From Lysobacter sp. Root76 (lineage in GTDB: Bacteria > Pseudomonadota > Gammaproteobacteria > Xanthomonadales > Xanthomonadaceae), in the NCBI RefSeq assembly GCF_001428685.1, contig NZ_LMIK01000007.1, positions 82,971 to 146,970 on the forward strand: DNA of 64,000 nucleotides. The letters are read 5' to 3'. Under the pieces are notes generated by a model, which made no database searches, was not told where the DNA came from, and saw nothing but the letters and a program-made list of their open reading frames with translations. Shown one piece after another: positions 42,349 to 54,254 of the stretch. How positions within the stretch are numbered: the first letter of the stretch is position 1; the number at the start of each line of letters is the position of its first letter. The position numbers were made by a program, and so were the translations under genes.

Positions 42349-42687
42349 TGGCGGTTCGTACCTGGAAATGTGCGCGATGGTAGCAGGCGGGTCATCGATA
42401 TCTGCCATCATGTAGCGTCAGCTATGGTCCTTGCCGGGCCCATTTCTGACCCGTCGGGTCGCCTTTGCCGGATTCCGACGGGACCGACCCAATTCGTGCG
42501 CATGCCCGAACGCGAACGGACCGCGATGCCAACCGCAACCCGCAACAGGGTCGGTGGGCGCTGTGGTTCACGCGTTCAGCTTGCTGCTGGAAAAAGTGTG
42601 CTTGACAGCATGCGTGCGGCTTGGAATAAAGGCATCTTCGCGACGCGCCGGGGATTGCGCGGCGTTTCGCTCCGGGGGATACAAAGA
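42349..42687. other. Intergenic region between gshB and pilG
   Basis: The 339-base gap holds the pilG promoter at 42602-42630 and presumably a gshB promoter near the left end. No gene is supported; the frame extending upstream from pilG has no ribosome-binding site or known homology in this part. Confidence 0.6.
42602..42630 (+). promoter_or_regulatory. Sigma70-type promoter of the pil chemosensory cluster
   Basis: A perfect TTGACA -35 (42602-42607) and an AATAAA -10 (42625-42630) are separated by 17 bases, and ATG 42688 of pilG is 57 bases further on. It should drive pilG and probably the following genes. Confidence 0.65.
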
Positions 42688-43086
42688 ATGCTCGATGAGG
42701 CTCGTAACGGCAGCCTCGACGGTCTGAAGGTCATGGTGATCGATGATTCCAAGACCATCCGTCGAACCGCCGAGACGCTGTTAAAACGCGAAGGTTGTGA
42801 GGTGGTCACGGCCACGGACGGATTCGAAGCACTGGCGAAGATCGCCGACCAGCATCCACAAATCATCTTCGTGGATATCATGATGCCGCGATTGGACGGC
42901 TATCAGACCTGCGCGCTCATCAAGAACAACCAGTTGTTCAAGAGCACGCCGGTGATCATGCTGTCCTCGAAGGACGGTCTGTTCGACAAGGCGAGAGGAC
43001 GCATCGTCGGTTCGGAGCAGTACCTCACCAAGCCGTTCACGCGCGAGGAACTCCTCGACGCGATCCGCAAGCACGTACACGCCTGA
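42688..43086 (+). CDS. pilG: PilG, single-domain response regulator
   Basis: PilG is a CheY-like receiver of the type IV pilus chemosensory system that promotes pilus extension. The 132-residue product starts at ATG 42688 with GGGGGA upstream. It has acidic pocket residues in VIDDSK (about 18-22), phospho-acceptor Asp63 (FVDIMMPRLDG), the conserved Ser/Thr region MLSSKDG and Lys in YLTKPF. pilH follows 19 bases later. Confidence 0.93.
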   Translation: MLDEARNGSLDGLKVMVIDDSKTIRRTAETLLKREGCEVVTATDGFEALAKIADQHPQIIFVDIMMPRLDGYQTCALIKNNQLFKSTPVIMLSSKDGLFDKARGRIVGSEQYLTKPFTREELLDAIRKHVHA

Positions 43087-43105
43087 CCGGGGGGTAAGGC
43101 ATTCA

Positions 43106-43471
43106 ATGGCACGCATTCTTCTGATCGAGGACTCGCCGACCGATACGGCGGTCCTGACCCAGCTGCTGGAACGTAACGGACACCAGGTGTTCACGTCCGG
43201 CAGCGCCGAGGACGGCATCGAAGCGTGCAAGCGCGAGTTGCCGGATCTGGTGCTGATGGACGTGGTACTGCCGGGCATGAACGGGTTCCAGGCGACCCGC
43301 GCGTTGTCGCGCGACGCTGCGACCAGCGCCATCCCGGTACTCATCGTGAGCACCAAGGGCATGGACACCGACAAGGCCTGGGGCATGCGCCAGGGCGCCA
43401 AGGACTACATCGTCAAGCCGCCGCGCGAAGACGAGCTCATCGCGCGCATCAGCGCGTTGCTCGGCGGCTGA
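43106..43471 (+). CDS. pilH: PilH, single-domain response regulator
   Basis: PilH is the second CheY-like output protein, thought to oppose PilG or serve as a phosphate sink. The 121-residue product has IEDSPTD at the N-terminus, Asp52 (LVLMDVVLPGMNG), VSTKGMDTD and the conserved Lys in YIVKPP. The length and order match the pilGHIJ cluster of pseudomonads. Confidence 0.93.
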   Translation: MARILLIEDSPTDTAVLTQLLERNGHQVFTSGSAEDGIEACKRELPDLVLMDVVLPGMNGFQATRALSRDAATSAIPVLIVSTKGMDTDKAWGMRQGAKDYIVKPPREDELIARISALLGG

Positions 43472-43489
43472 CGCCATCAGGTACGGTCT

Positions 43490-44041
43490 ATGAACACGCA
43501 GTCGCCGTTCGATGTGCTGGCCGATTACGAGCGCCGCAGCTTGGCGCATGTGGTCGGCTTGCCCGAGCAGCTCGATGCCCCGGGCCTCTGGCGCGGCGTC
43601 GGTTACCGCATCGGCGATCGCCGCCTGGCCTCGGGTTTCGACGAGGTGGTGGAAATCCTGCCGCTGCCCCAGGTCACCGCGGTGCCCGGCTCGCAGCCGT
43701 GGATGCTCGGTCTGGCCAACGTGCGCGGCAACCTGTTGCCGGTGGTCGATCTCAAGCAGTTTCTCGAAGGCACCCGCACCGTGCTGCACGAAAGCCAGCG
43801 CGTGCTGCTGGTGCGCCAGCCCGGCGGCGACGTCGCGGTGCTGATCGACGAGCTTTACGGCCAGCGCAGCTTCAACGACCAGCAGCTGGTCGCCGACGAC
43901 GAGATCGCGCTGGAGCGCATGTCCGAGGGCCGCTACGCCAATTTCATCGACCGGGCCTACCGCCTGGCCGATCACCCGTGGGGGATCTTCAGCCTGGAAC
44001 GGCTGGCCCGCACGCCCGAATTCCGTCAGGCCGCCGCCTGA
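43490..44041 (+). CDS. pilI: PilI, CheW-type coupling protein
   Basis: PilI is a CheW-like adaptor linking the PilJ receptor to the ChpA kinase. The 183-residue protein holds a CheW domain with PWMLGLANVRGNLLPVVDL (about residues 73-91) and ends in LARTPEFRQAAA. It follows pilH by 18 bases and precedes pilJ by 131 bases, including a stretch without a gene. Confidence 0.92.
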   Translation: MNTQSPFDVLADYERRSLAHVVGLPEQLDAPGLWRGVGYRIGDRRLASGFDEVVEILPLPQVTAVPGSQPWMLGLANVRGNLLPVVDLKQFLEGTRTVLHESQRVLLVRQPGGDVAVLIDELYGQRSFNDQQLVADDEIALERMSEGRYANFIDRAYRLADHPWGIFSLERLARTPEFRQAAA

Positions 44042-44172
44042 CGGGCCACGGTCCGGTCCGCTACTAGCTGTCGCTACGCAACGCCGCAACGCCCTTGCAC
44101 CACAGCAGCACCGCAAAACCATCCCCCGCCCAACCATCAAATCCGCATAAGCAACACTTTCTGAGGTCGAAC

Positions 44173-46197
44173 ATGAGCACTGTGATGGACAACGTGGCCG
44201 GCAAGGGCCGCAACCTGGGCGTCAACACCTGGCTGATCATCCTGGGCATCTCGGTGACGGTGTTCGGTTTGAACACAGGCTATGCGACCTGGAAGGCGGC
44301 GCGCCTGGGCGGCGCGAGCACCGCGGCCTCCAAGCTGCAGGTGAACTCGCAGAAGCTCGCGGTGCAGGGGCGGGAAGCGGTCGGCGGCGCCAGGGAAGCC
44401 TTCGCGGCGTTCAAGGCGACCAAGACCCAGATCGACACCGACATCCAAGAGCTCAACAGCAACTACGGCGGCACCTTCGAGGTGTCCGGGCCGATCGAGA
44501 CCGTCAGCAACACCTGGGGCCTGCTCGGCAAGAACGCAGACCAGGTGTTGACCTCGGAAAAGCAGGTCCTCGACCTGGCCGGCAACTTCGACAGCTTCTC
44601 CGGCCGCGTGCCGCAGCTGCAGGCGCGCCTGGACGAACTGGTCCGCGCGATGTCGGCCTCCGGCTCGCCGTCCTCGCAGGTCTACATCGCTCTGCGCCAG
44701 GTCCTGCTGGCCGGCAACATGGCCCGCCGCATCACCGAAATCCGCGCCGGCGGCAGCGGCGCCTCGCTCGCCGGTGAAGCGCTGGGCCGCGACGCGGCGG
44801 TGTTCGGCAACGTTCTCAACGGCCTGCGCAAGGGCGGCGACACCTCCAGCGGCGTCTTGCCGCTGAGCAACGGCGGCGCCCTGGCCGCGCTCGGCCAGGC
44901 CGAAGCGCTGTGGACCGAGATGAAGAAGGACCTCGACGCGATCTCGGCCAGCTCGCCCAAGCTGTTCGCCGCGCAGACCGCGGCCGAGTCGATCACCAGC
45001 GGTTCGGAAAAGCTGCTGAGCGACAGCGAAAACCTGTTCAGCGCCTTCACCTCGTTCGGCTCGGTGCGCAGCACCAACCCGCTCGGTCACATCCTGGTCT
45101 CGATCATCTCCGGTATCGTCGCGCTGATCGCGATCGCCGGCTTGCTGTTCTCCTTGAACCGCGCCCAGCAGAAGCGCTACCAGACCACCAAGGAACTCAA
45201 CGACCGTAACCAGGAGGCGATCATGCGCCTGCTGGACGAAATGGGTTCGCTGGCAGAAGGCGATCTCACGGTTAAAGCCACGGTCACCGAAGACATGACC
45301 GGCGCGATCGCGGACTCGATCAACTTCGCCGTCGAACAGCTGCGCAGCCTGGTGCAGACGATTACCGACACCTCGGTGCAGGTGGCGTCCTCGGCCCAGG
45401 AAACCCAGGCCACCGCCATGCATCTGGCCGAAGCCGCGGAACACCAGGCGCAGGAAATCAACTCGGCCTCCGACCGCATCAGCGAAATCGCGGCCTCGAT
45501 CGACCAGGTCTCGAAGAACTCGGCCGAATCGGCGGACGTGGCGCAGCGCTCGGTGCAGATCGCGACCAAGGGCGCGGGCGTGGTGCGGCAGACGATTCAG
45601 GGCATGGACTCGATCCGCGACCAGATCCAGGAAACCTCGAAGCGAATCAAGCGCCTGGGCGAAAGCTCGCAGGAAATCGGCTCGATCGTCGAACTGATCA
45701 ACGACATCTCGGAACAGACCAACATCCTGGCGCTGAACGCCGCAATTCAGGCCGCCTCGGCCGGTGAAGCGGGCCGCGGGTTCGCGGTCGTGGCCGACGA
45801 AGTGCAGCGACTCGCAGAACGCGCGTCCAACGCGACGAAGCGAATCGAGACGCTGGTCCAGACAATTCAGTCCGACACCAACGAAGCTGTGAGCTCCATG
45901 GAGCAGACGACCTCGGAAGTGGTCGCCGGCGCCCGACTGGCCGAGGACGCGGGTACCGCGCTGGGCGAGATCGAAAAGGTGTCGTCCGACTTGTCCAACC
46001 TCATTCAAGGCATTTCCAGCGCGGCGCAGCAGCAGTCCAGCGCGGCCTCGAACATCACTCAAACCATGAACACGATTCAGCAAATCACCTCGCAGACCTC
46101 TCAGGGCGCCAACCAGACCGCCGAGTCGATCGGTAACCTGGCGCAGTTGGCCGCCGACCTGCGCCGCTCGGTCGCCGACTTCAAGCTGCCGGCCTAA
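44173..46197 (+). CDS. pilJ: PilJ, methyl-accepting chemoreceptor
   Basis: PilJ is the membrane chemoreceptor of the pilus system. The product is 674 residues from ATG 44173 (MSTVMDN), with a first transmembrane helix near 19-37, a periplasmic region, a second helix near 315-335 ([20 protein letters not shown]), a HAMP-like region and a cytoplasmic signalling domain whose tip reads [20 protein letters not shown]. No pilK/CheR gene follows; chpA starts 101 bases downstream. Candidate methylation sites therefore may be unused. Confidence 0.94.
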   Translation: MSTVMDNVAGKGRNLGVNTWLIILGISVTVFGLNTGYATWKAARLGGASTAASKLQVNSQKLAVQGREAVGGAREAFAAFKATKTQIDTDIQELNSNYGGTFEVSGPIETVSNTWGLLGKNADQVLTSEKQVLDLAGNFDSFSGRVPQLQARLDELVRAMSASGSPSSQVYIALRQVLLAGNMARRITEIRAGGSGASLAGEALGRDAAVFGNVLNGLRKGGDTSSGVLPLSNGGALAALGQAEALWTEMKKDLDAISASSPKLFAAQTAAESITSGSEKLLSDSENLFSAFTSFGSVRSTNPLGHILVSIISGIVALIAIAGLLFSLNRAQQKRYQTTKELNDRNQEAIMRLLDEMGSLAEGDLTVKATVTEDMTGAIADSINFAVEQLRSLVQTITDTSVQVASSAQETQATAMHLAEAAEHQAQEINSASDRISEIAASIDQVSKNSAESADVAQRSVQIATKGAGVVRQTIQGMDSIRDQIQETSKRIKRLGESSQEIGSIVELINDISEQTNILALNAAIQAASAGEAGRGFAVVADEVQRLAERASNATKRIETLVQTIQSDTNEAVSSMEQTTSEVVAGARLAEDAGTALGEIEKVSSDLSNLIQGISSAAQQQSSAASNITQTMNTIQQITSQTSQGANQTAESIGNLAQLAADLRRSVADFKLPA

Positions 46198-46298
46198 GCC
46201 CAGGACGACGAGGTCGCAATCAGGATGAAGATCCCAGCCGCAAGGCTTCTCCAGGACCGGCGAACGCGCCGAGGCCTCGCTTACGGGCGGGGTGCGGC

Positions 46299-49200
46299 AT
46301 GACCGCACTGCGAGAAGCGATCGATACCACCACGCTGGGCTGGATCAAGCCGGAGCTGGACGAAACCCTGCGCCAGGCGCGTCAGGAGATCGAGGCTTAC
46401 GCCGAAGATCCCACCGACACCAGCCGCATGCGTTTCTGCGCCAGCCACCTGCACCAGGTGCACGGCACCCTGCGCATGGTCGAGCTGTACGCTCCGGCCA
46501 TGGTCGCCGAGGAAATGGAGCGCCTGGCGCTGGCGCTGCAGCAGGGCCAGGTCGGCGATCGCGACGAAGCCTGCGCGGCGCTGATGCGCGGCGTCGTGCT
46601 GCTGCCCGACTACCTGGAACGCCTGCAGGGCGGTCACCGCGACATTCCGATCGTGCTGCTGCCGCTGCTCAACGAACTGCGCGCCTCGCGCGGCGAGCCC
46701 GGCCTCAACGAAAGCGTGCTGTTCGCGCCCGACCTCGACCGTCCGCTGCCTGCGCACCTCGCGCCGCCGCCGCCGAGCTCGGCCGCGCGGGGCAACACCA
46801 ATCTGCATCTGTCGGCCCTGCGCGACGCCCTCGCGACGTGGCCGGAAGACGGCGCGCCGGCCGATGCCGGCAAGCTCGCCCAGGCCGTCGACGGCCTGCT
46901 CGCCGATGTCGTGCTGGAACCGGTGCGGCGCATGCTGTGGGTGGCCTCCTCGGTCGCCGGCGCGCTGCGCGACGGCGCCCTCCCGGCCACGCGCGCGCTG
47001 CGCCAGGCCTTCGGCGGCGTCGAACGCGAAGCCCGGCAGATGCTCGCCGACGACGGCTTCGCCGCTCCGCGCGGCGAACCCGCGGCCGAGCCGACCCGTC
47101 AGCTGCTGTATCACGTCGCCCACAGCGACGGCCGCCATCCGGCCCTGGACGACCTGCGTCAGACCTTCGAGCTCGACTCGCACCTGCCCAGCGAATCCGA
47201 ACTCGAACATGCCCGCGGCAGCCTCAGCGGCCGCAACCGCGCGCTGCTGGACACCGTGTCGGCGGCGATCAAGGAAGACCTGCTGCGGGTCAAGGACGCG
47301 CTCGACCTGCACCTGCGCACCAATCAGACCGATGCCGGCCAGCTGCGACCGCAGGTCGAAGCGCTGGCCCGCGTCAGCGACACGCTGGGCATGATGGGGC
47401 TGGGCGTCGCCCGTACCGTGGTGCTGCAGCAGCGCGACGCCATGATCGAAATCGCCGAAGGCAAGCGCCCGGCCGACGAGGGCGCGCTGCTCGATGTCGC
47501 CGGCGCGCTGCTCTACGTCGACGCCTCCCTGGACGACCAGGTTTCGCGCCTGGGCCTGCCCGAGGCCAAGGCCGACGAAGACCTGCTGGCCGGCGAATCG
47601 CGCAAGGTGCTGGACGTGGTCGTGCGCGAAGCCATCGCCAACTTCGGCGACGCGCGCCAATCCTTCGTCGCCTTCGTCGAAACCAACTGGGATCACGCCG
47701 AGCTGGTCGAAGTGCCGCGCGTGCTGGACGAAGTCGCCGGCGCGTTGCGCATGCTGGAACTGCCGCTGCCGGCCGATTACCTGACCGGCGTCAAGCGCTA
47801 CACCGAGGTCGAGCTGATCGGCCGCCACCGTGTGCCCAACGGCCAGCAGCTCGACACGCTCGCCGACGCGCTCGCGAGCCTGGAGTACTACCTCGAAGCG
47901 CTGCGCGAGCAGCGTCCGAACCGCGACGACATACTCGACATCGCGCGCCAGAGCCTGGAAGCGCTGCGTTACTGGCCGTTGCCGGAGATCGTGCGCGAGC
48001 CCGATCCCTCCGTCGCCACGGTCGAAGCCACGCCCGCCGCGGGCCGTATCGAACTGCCGGAAGCGTCCGAGATCGACGCCATGGTCGCCGGTCGCTCGCA
48101 CCTGGAGTACGTCGCACCGGAGATCCAGGCCGCCGCGCCGGTCGCGCCCGCGCCGCAAGCGGAGCCCGTGCCCGCGGTCGCCGAACTTCCGCGCCAGTCC
48201 GCGGCCACCGGCGGTTTCGCGCACAGCGACGACATCGACGACGAAATCCGCGACATTTTCCTGGAAGAGTTCCAGGAAGAGATCGGCAACCTCGACGAGC
48301 TGCTCCCGGCCTGGCGCGAAGCGCCCGAGGACCTGGAGCGCCTGTACCCGATCCGCCGCGTCTTCCACACCCTCAAGGGCAGCGGCCGCCTGGTCGGCGC
48401 CAAGACCCTGGGCGAGTTCAGCTGGAAGATCGAAAGCCTGCTCAACCGCGTGCGCGACCACGGCCGTACGGTCAGCCCCGAGCTGATCGACCTGGTGGGT
48501 CACGCTCACCGCGCCTTGCCGCAGCTGTATTCGGCGCTGCGCAACGAAGGCCCGATCACCGCCGATCTGGCCGGCATCGAGGCCCACGCCGATCTGCTAG
48601 CCACCGGCGAGGAAGCCTTCTACCGGCCGATGCACCTGGTCGCGCCGGTCGTGCCTGCCGTGGAAATTCCGGCCGAGCCCGTGCCGGAAGCCGTCGCCGA
48701 GGTTCCGGTCGCGGTCGAACCCGAAAGCTTCGTGCTCGACATCGAGCCCGAAGCGGCACCCGCTGTGGAAGCGGAGATCGTCGAAGCCGCGACCCCGGTC
48801 GCCGCTGCCGAGCCGGGCGGCGTGCCCGCTTCGGTCGATGCGGTGCTGCTGGAGATCCTCGACACCGAGGTCACCGGCCATCTGGTCACGATCCAGCGTT
48901 GGCTCGTCGCCGCCCAGGCCGCGCCGTCGCCGGCGGACGATGGTCTGCAGCGCGCGATCCATACTCTCAACGGCGCGTTCGCGATGACCGAAGTACCGGT
49001 CATCACCGACGTGATCGCCCCGACCGAGGTTTACGTCAAGCGTCTGCTGGCTGCGGGCAGCCCGGCCAGCGACGAAGGCGTCGCCGCCATCGGCGCGGTC
49101 GCGGTCGCGATCGAACGCACCCTGGCCAGCCTCAAGTCCGAACCGCAGAGCGTGCCGGTGTTCCCCGGTTTGGCCGAGCGCATGCTCGCGCTGCGCGACA

Positions 49201-52200
49201 GCCTGCCCGATGCGCGCTCGAACCAGCAGTTCGAAGAGCCGCATCTGGAAACGGTGGAATCGGTCGAGTCGCCGTTCGCCGACGCCAGCCTGGACAGCGA
49301 ACTCACCGCGCTCGACCTGAGCGAGTACGGCCAGCTCGACGACGACGTCGCTCCGGCCGGCCTGGTGCGCGGTCAAAGCGCGGTCGATCTGGATGCGCCG
49401 GAGCAGGAAGCGTCCGTGGGCGCCGAGTTCGTCGGCGTGATCGCCGGCGCCATCGCGTCGGTCAGCTCGGACGACGATGCCCTGGCTGCAGCCGCCGAGG
49501 CCGAACGCGCCGCTGCCGAACAGGCCGAAGCCGAGCGTATCGAAGCCGAACGCATCGCCGCGGAGCGCGCCGAAGCAGAACGCATCGAAGCCGAGCGCAT
49601 CGCTGCGGAGCAGGCCGAAGCCGAGCGCGTCGAAGCCGAGCGAATCGCCGCCGAACAGGCTGAGATCGAACGTGTCGAGGCCGAGCGCCGCGCCGCGGAG
49701 CAAGCCGAAGCCGAACGTGCCGAAGCCGAGCGTCTTGCCGCCGAGCAGGCCGAGGCCGAACGCGCCGAAGCCGAGCGTCTTGCCGCCGAGCAGGCCGAAG
49801 CCGAACGCGCCGAAGCCGAGCGCCTCGCCGCTGAGCAGGCTGAAGCCGAACGCGCCGAAGCCGAGCGCCTCGCCGCTGAGCAGGCCGAAGCCGAACGCGC
49901 CGAAGCCGAACGCCTCGCCGCCGAGCAGGCCGAAGCCGAACGCGCCGAAGCCGAACGCCTCGCCGCCGAGCAGGCCGAAGCCGAACGTCTCGAAGCCGAA
50001 CGCATCGCTGCCGAACAGGCCGAAGCCGAACGTCTCGAAGCCGAGCGCCTCGCTGCGGAACAGGCGGAAGCCGAACGCATCGCCGAAGAGGAGCGCGAGT
50101 ACGCGCGCCTGGAAGCCGAATACGCCGAAGCCGAACGCGCCGCCCGCGAACAGCAGGCGGCCGCCGAAGCCGCGATCGCCGCCGCGGTCGCGCCGGGTGC
50201 CGATGCCCTGGCGCCTCAGCCCGCCGCGAACGACGAGGCTGCCGAGCCGGCAGTCGCCGAAACCGTCGAAACGGCCGAGGCCGAGCCGCTGCCGGAAACC
50301 CTGGCACGCATCCTCGACGCCAACCCCGATCCGGACGAAGCGCTGGACCTCAGCGAGCTCGATCCGGAACTGGTCGACATCTTCGTCGAAGAGGCCGGCG
50401 ACCTGCTCGACGAGTCCGACGGTCACGTGGTCCGCCTGCGCGAGATGCCGAACGAGCGCGAACCGCTCGTGGGCCTGCAGCGCAATCTGCACACGCTCAA
50501 GGGCAGTGCGCGCATGGCCGGCATCATGGCCGTGGGCGAACTCGGTCATGCCATGGAGTCGCTGCTGGAAGCGGTGGTCGACCAGCGCAGCGAGCTCGGC
50601 CGCGACGGCGTGCCCTTGCTCGAGCGCGGTTTCGACCGCCTGCACGCGATGATCACCCGGGTCGGCGCACGCCGTGCGATCGCCATGCCCGAGGCGCTGA
50701 TCTCCGAATTCGATGCCCGCGCTCGCGGTGAGATCTACACCGCCCCGACCGTCACCGACGACGGCACCATCGTCCCGGCGACCGCGCCCAAGGTCGAACT
50801 CAAGCCGCTGTCGGCGCCATTGGTCGAAATGGACGCTGGCGACGACGAGGACATCGGCGTGCGCGCGCCGCAGGAACAGGTGCGTATCCGCGCCGACCTG
50901 CTCGACCGTTTGGTCAACTACGCCGGCGAAGTCGCGATCTACCGCGCCCGCCTGGAGCAGCAGCTGGGTGCGTTCCGCGGCGCGATCGCGGAAATGGCGC
51001 AGACCAACACGCGTATGCGCGACCAGCTGCGCCGTCTGGAAATCGAAACCGAAGCCCAGATCATCGCGCGCTACCAGCGCGAGGGCGACGTCAGCGACCA
51101 GTCCTTCGATCCGCTCGAACTCGACCGCTTCTCCAACCTGCAGCAGCTCTCGCGAGCGCTGTCGGAGTCCGCGGCCGACCAGGGCAGCCTGCAGACCACG
51201 CTCGACGACCTCACGCGCCAGTACGAAACCCTGCTGCTGCAACAGTCGCGAGTCAGCTCGGACCTGCAGGAAGGCCTCATGCGCACGCGCATGGTGCCGT
51301 TCGATGCGTTGCTGCCGCGCTTGCGCCGCGTCGTGCGCCAGGCCTCGGGCGAACTGGGCAAGCAGGTCCAGCTCAAGCTCGACGGCACTCAGGGCGAACT
51401 CGATCGCAACGTGCTCGAGCGCATGACCGCGCCGCTGGAGCACATGCTCCGCAACGCCGTCGCGCATGGTCTGGAAACGCCCGCGCAACGCAAGAAGGCC
51501 GGCAAGCCGGAAGAGGGCACGGTCCGTATCGCGGTACGCCGCGAAGGTTCCGAAGTCGTGCTGGAAGTGGCCGACGACGGCGCCGGCCTGAACCGCGCCG
51601 CGATCCGTCGCCGCGGCGAAGAACGCGGCCTGGTTCGCAGCGAAGCGGTGCTGGCCGACAGCGATCTCGACGCGCTGATTCTGGAGCCGGGCTTCTCCAC
51701 CGCCGACGAGGTCAGCCGATTGGCCGGCCGCGGCGTCGGCATGGACGTGGTCGCCAGCGAAGTACGTCAGCTCGGCGGCACGCTCGACATCCAATCGCGT
51801 CCGGGCCACGGCGTCACCTTCACCCTGCGCCTGCCGCAGACGCTCGCGGTCACCCAGGCGGTGTTCGTGCGCATCGGCGACACCACGTTCGCGGTGCCGA
51901 TCGCCTCGGTGCGCGGCGTCGGCCGGATCGCGCGCGAGGGCCTCGAAGCCGAAGGCGCGAACTACCGTTACGGCGGCGAAGACTACGCCGTGCACGATCT
52001 CGGCCTGCTGCTCGGCCACGCTCCGGCCAGGGCCGAAGGCCAGTTGCAGATGCCGCTGCTGTTGATCCGCTCCGGCGATCTGCGCGCCGCGGTCACCGTC
52101 GACCAGGTCGTCGGCAACCGCGAAATCGTGGTCAAGCCGGTCGGACCGCAGGTCGCCTCGGTGCCGGGCATCTTCGGCGGCACCATCATGGGCGACGGCC

Positions 52201-52682
52201 GCGTGGTCGTGATCCTCGACGTCGCTCCGCTGGTGCGTCGTCACGCGCTGCTGCCGCGCGATCACGTGCCGGCGCCGGTGGTTCCGATCGAGACCCGCCG
52301 CGTGCCGCTGGTGATGGTGGTCGACGACTCGGTCACCATGCGCAAGGTCACCGGCCGCGTGCTGGAGCGCCACAACTTCGAGGTCGTGACCGCGAAGGAC
52401 GGCCTCGACGCGCTGGAGCGCATGACCGACGTCGTGCCTGACCTGATGCTGCTCGACATCGAAATGCCGCGCATGGACGGTTACGAGCTGGCCACGCAGA
52501 TGAAGTCGGACGCGCGCCTGCGCGACGTGCCCATCGTGATGATCACCTCGCGTACCGGCGACAAGCATCGTCAACGCGCGCTCGAGATCGGCGTGGCACG
52601 CTACCTGGGCAAGCCTTACCAGGAGCCGGAACTGATGCGCAACGTGTTCGAATTGTTGGGAATCGCGCGACACCATGAGTGA
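46299..52682 (+). CDS. chpA: ChpA (PilL), hybrid chemosensory histidine kinase
   Basis: This 2127-residue CheA-like kinase is the core of the system. An N-terminal helical region is followed by Hpt domains with His690 (FHTLKGSGR), a weaker site His888 (IHTLNGAF) and His1398 ([10 protein letters not shown]). A 15-residue repeat linker (about 1072-1266) lies between the second and third. The C-terminal half has a dimerisation region, a HATPase domain with [14 protein letters not shown] and [16 protein letters not shown], a CheW-like domain and a receiver with Asp2053 ([11 protein letters not shown]). Fewer Hpt sites are visible than in Pseudomonas ChpA. The stop overlaps the next gene by 8 bases. 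Confidence 0.94.
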   Translation: MTALREAIDTTTLGWIKPELDETLRQARQEIEAYAEDPTDTSRMRFCASHLHQVHGTLRMVELYAPAMVAEEMERLALALQQGQVGDRDEACAALMRGVVLLPDYLERLQGGHRDIPIVLLPLLNELRASRGEPGLNESVLFAPDLDRPLPAHLAPPPPSSAARGNTNLHLSALRDALATWPEDGAPADAGKLAQAVDGLLADVVLEPVRRMLWVASSVAGALRDGALPATRALRQAFGGVEREARQMLADDGFAAPRGEPAAEPTRQLLYHVAHSDGRHPALDDLRQTFELDSHLPSESELEHARGSLSGRNRALLDTVSAAIKEDLLRVKDALDLHLRTNQTDAGQLRPQVEALARVSDTLGMMGLGVARTVVLQQRDAMIEIAEGKRPADEGALLDVAGALLYVDASLDDQVSRLGLPEAKADEDLLAGESRKVLDVVVREAIANFGDARQSFVAFVETNWDHAELVEVPRVLDEVAGALRMLELPLPADYLTGVKRYTEVELIGRHRVPNGQQLDTLADALASLEYYLEALREQRPNRDDILDIARQSLEALRYWPLPEIVREPDPSVATVEATPAAGRIELPEASEIDAMVAGRSHLEYVAPEIQAAAPVAPAPQAEPVPAVAELPRQSAATGGFAHSDDIDDEIRDIFLEEFQEEIGNLDELLPAWREAPEDLERLYPIRRVFHTLKGSGRLVGAKTLGEFSWKIESLLNRVRDHGRTVSPELIDLVGHAHRALPQLYSALRNEGPITADLAGIEAHADLLATGEEAFYRPMHLVAPVVPAVEIPAEPVPEAVAEVPVAVEPESFVLDIEPEAAPAVEAEIVEAATPVAAAEPGGVPASVDAVLLEILDTEVTGHLVTIQRWLVAAQAAPSPADDGLQRAIHTLNGAFAMTEVPVITDVIAPTEVYVKRLLAAGSPASDEGVAAIGAVAVAIERTLASLKSEPQSVPVFPGLAERMLALRDSLPDARSNQQFEEPHLETVESVESPFADASLDSELTALDLSEYGQLDDDVAPAGLVRGQSAVDLDAPEQEASVGAEFVGVIAGAIASVSSDDDALAAAAEAERAAAEQAEAERIEAERIAAERAEAERIEAERIAAEQAEAERVEAERIAAEQAEIERVEAERRAAEQAEAERAEAERLAAEQAEAERAEAERLAAEQAEAERAEAERLAAEQAEAERAEAERLAAEQAEAERAEAERLAAEQAEAERAEAERLAAEQAEAERLEAERIAAEQAEAERLEAERLAAEQAEAERIAEEEREYARLEAEYAEAERAAREQQAAAEAAIAAAVAPGADALAPQPAANDEAAEPAVAETVETAEAEPLPETLARILDANPDPDEALDLSELDPELVDIFVEEAGDLLDESDGHVVRLREMPNEREPLVGLQRNLHTLKGSARMAGIMAVGELGHAMESLLEAVVDQRSELGRDGVPLLERGFDRLHAMITRVGARRAIAMPEALISEFDARARGEIYTAPTVTDDGTIVPATAPKVELKPLSAPLVEMDAGDDEDIGVRAPQEQVRIRADLLDRLVNYAGEVAIYRARLEQQLGAFRGAIAEMAQTNTRMRDQLRRLEIETEAQIIARYQREGDVSDQSFDPLELDRFSNLQQLSRALSESAADQGSLQTTLDDLTRQYETLLLQQSRVSSDLQEGLMRTRMVPFDALLPRLRRVVRQASGELGKQVQLKLDGTQGELDRNVLERMTAPLEHMLRNAVAHGLETPAQRKKAGKPEEGTVRIAVRREGSEVVLEVADDGAGLNRAAIRRRGEERGLVRSEAVLADSDLDALILEPGFSTADEVSRLAGRGVGMDVVASEVRQLGGTLDIQSRPGHGVTFTLRLPQTLAVTQAVFVRIGDTTFAVPIASVRGVGRIAREGLEAEGANYRYGGEDYAVHDLGLLLGHAPARAEGQLQMPLLLIRSGDLRAAVTVDQVVGNREIVVKPVGPQVASVPGIFGGTIMGDGRVVVILDVAPLVRRHALLPRDHVPAPVVPIETRRVPLVMVVDDSVTMRKVTGRVLERHNFEVVTAKDGLDALERMTDVVPDLMLLDIEMPRMDGYELATQMKSDARLRDVPIVMITSRTGDKHRQRALEIGVARYLGKPYQEPELMRNVFELLGIARHHE
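49512..50096 (+). repeat. 45-bp in-frame repeat array within chpA
   Basis: Twelve consecutive 45-bp units (49512-50051) and a degenerate thirteenth encode AAEQAEAER-x-EAER-x. The six central units encode the identical peptide [15 protein letters not shown]. Protein-level regularity of alternating Glu and Arg/Lys-like charges predicts a long single or coiled-coil helix. Near-identity of the DNA suggests recent unit duplication and likely length variation between strains. Confidence 0.93.
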
Positions 52683-54240
52683 TTCGAGCAGACGAGTGGC
52701 GTTGCTGGCGCGCGAAGGCGCGGCCCGCGACCGCCTGCGCGGCGCCCTCAACGACGCCGGCGCGCAATTGGTACTGGAAGCCGATCCGACCCGGTTGCAG
52801 CCGGCCGAGCTCAGTGCGGTCGCTCCGGAGGTGGTCGTGGTCGCACTCGACCAGGTCACCGAGGACGCGCTGGACCGTTTCGAAAGCGTGCTGGTCGATC
52901 CCTCGATCGAGGTGCTGTTCGAGGAAGCCGAGCTCGCCGCCACCCGCGAAGGCTGGGACGCGGCGCGATGGGTGCGCCACCTCAGCGCCAAGCTGCACCG
53001 CCATAACGACGTGCTGCCGCCGGGCCGCGAGCCGGAAGCGGAGCAGGCGCTGTTCGCGCCCGAGACCGATCGTCCCTATGTTCCGCCGATGCGCGAAGAG
53101 GCCTACGCCGGCTTCGACCCGGTGGCCGCCGAGATTCCCAGCGGCGGCCTGTCCTTCGTCGCCAACGACCACGTCGCGGAGCTGCCGCCGGAATTGCCAC
53201 CGGAAATGCCCGAGCTGCCCGAGCTGCCGCAGATCGAGCTCGAAGGCGCGTTCGACGACGCCCCGACCGAACTGAAGCCGTTCGAATCGACCTTCGATAT
53301 CGACGCCGATCCCGACGCCGCGCCCGTGACCGAGGCGGCGGTGGAACTGGCGCCGTTCGAGTCCAGCTTCGATTTCGAAGCCGAGCCGGAAGCCGAGCCC
53401 GAGCGCATCGCCGCGCCGGCGCCGGCCGCCGCGGCGCCGGTGATGATGTACGAGACCAAGTTCGAGTTCGTCTCCGAACGCGTGCCGCCGCCGCTGCCGC
53501 CGGAAGCCGCGTCGGCCGACGCCGAAGCGACCGAGCCCGCGCCGCGTGCCGAGGCCGAGAAGGCGCCGGTGATCGCGCCGGACTGGGGCTTCGACGACGA
53601 AGCGCCGGCCCTGCGTCAGACCGAACAGGTCGCGAACGCCGACGGCCGCCTGCGTCACGATCTAGGCGCGATCGAAGAACGCATCTCCTCGATGGAGCTG
53701 GTCGACGACCGCCCGAGCCAGGCCGTCGGCGGCGCCGTGCTGGTCCTGGCCGGTATCGGCGGGCCCGATGCGGTACGGCAACTGCTGGGCGCCATGCCCG
53801 AAGACTTCCCGCGTCCGCTGCTGGTGCAACAGCGCCTCGACGGCGGCCGCTACGACAAGCTGGTCGCGCAGATGCAGCGCGCGACCTCGGTGCTGGTGAA
53901 GCTGGCCGAGCCGGGTTCGCGCGCGATCGGCGGGGTGATCTACATCCTGCCCGCGGGCGTCGGCATCAACGTCACCGACTCCGGCATCCAGTTCAACGAC
54001 GACGGCGGCGACGTGCTCGCGGCCTTGCCGCCGGCCGACAGCGCGGTGCTGATGCTCAGCGGCAGCGATCCGAACCTGGTCGACGCGGCGATGAACCATG
54101 CCGGGGCCGGCGCGCTGGTCGCCGGCCAGGCGCCCGACGGCTGCTTCGACGCGGCTGCGCCCAACGCGCTGATCGCGCGCGGCGGCGAAGCGGGCCAACC
54201 GGCCGAACTGGCCGCGCGCCTCGCCGCGCGCTGGTCCTGA
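52675..54240 (+). CDS. ChpB-like protein with degenerate CheB methylesterase domain
   Basis: The 521-residue protein overlaps chpA by 8 bases. Residues about 1-115 look like a remnant receiver, about 120-320 are a Pro/Glu/Ala-rich linker, and about 345-520 align by eye with Che[16 protein letters not shown] replaces the GASTGG nucleophile segment, so no Ser; VQQR replaces the QHM His; VIYILPAG and LSGSDPN match later motifs. I infer a catalytically inactive CheB relative, possibly a scaffold. Confidence 0.75.
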   Translation: MSDSSRRVALLAREGAARDRLRGALNDAGAQLVLEADPTRLQPAELSAVAPEVVVVALDQVTEDALDRFESVLVDPSIEVLFEEAELAATREGWDAARWVRHLSAKLHRHNDVLPPGREPEAEQALFAPETDRPYVPPMREEAYAGFDPVAAEIPSGGLSFVANDHVAELPPELPPEMPELPELPQIELEGAFDDAPTELKPFESTFDIDADPDAAPVTEAAVELAPFESSFDFEAEPEAEPERIAAPAPAAAAPVMMYETKFEFVSERVPPPLPPEAASADAEATEPAPRAEAEKAPVIAPDWGFDDEAPALRQTEQVANADGRLRHDLGAIEERISSMELVDDRPSQAVGGAVLVLAGIGGPDAVRQLLGAMPEDFPRPLLVQQRLDGGRYDKLVAQMQRATSVLVKLAEPGSRAIGGVIYILPAGVGINVTDSGIQFNDDGGDVLAALPPADSAVLMLSGSDPNLVDAAMNHAGAGALVAGQAPDGCFDAAAPNALIARGGEAGQPAELAARLAARWS

Positions 54241-54254
54241 GGAAACCGAACGAC

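Noticed and set aside
49373-50080. Long minus-strand open frame rich in Ser-Ala-Arg repeats opposite the chpA repeat array
   Set aside because: It is the mirror of the 45-bp coding repeat; regular composition keeps the antisense frame open. No start signal or known family supports it.
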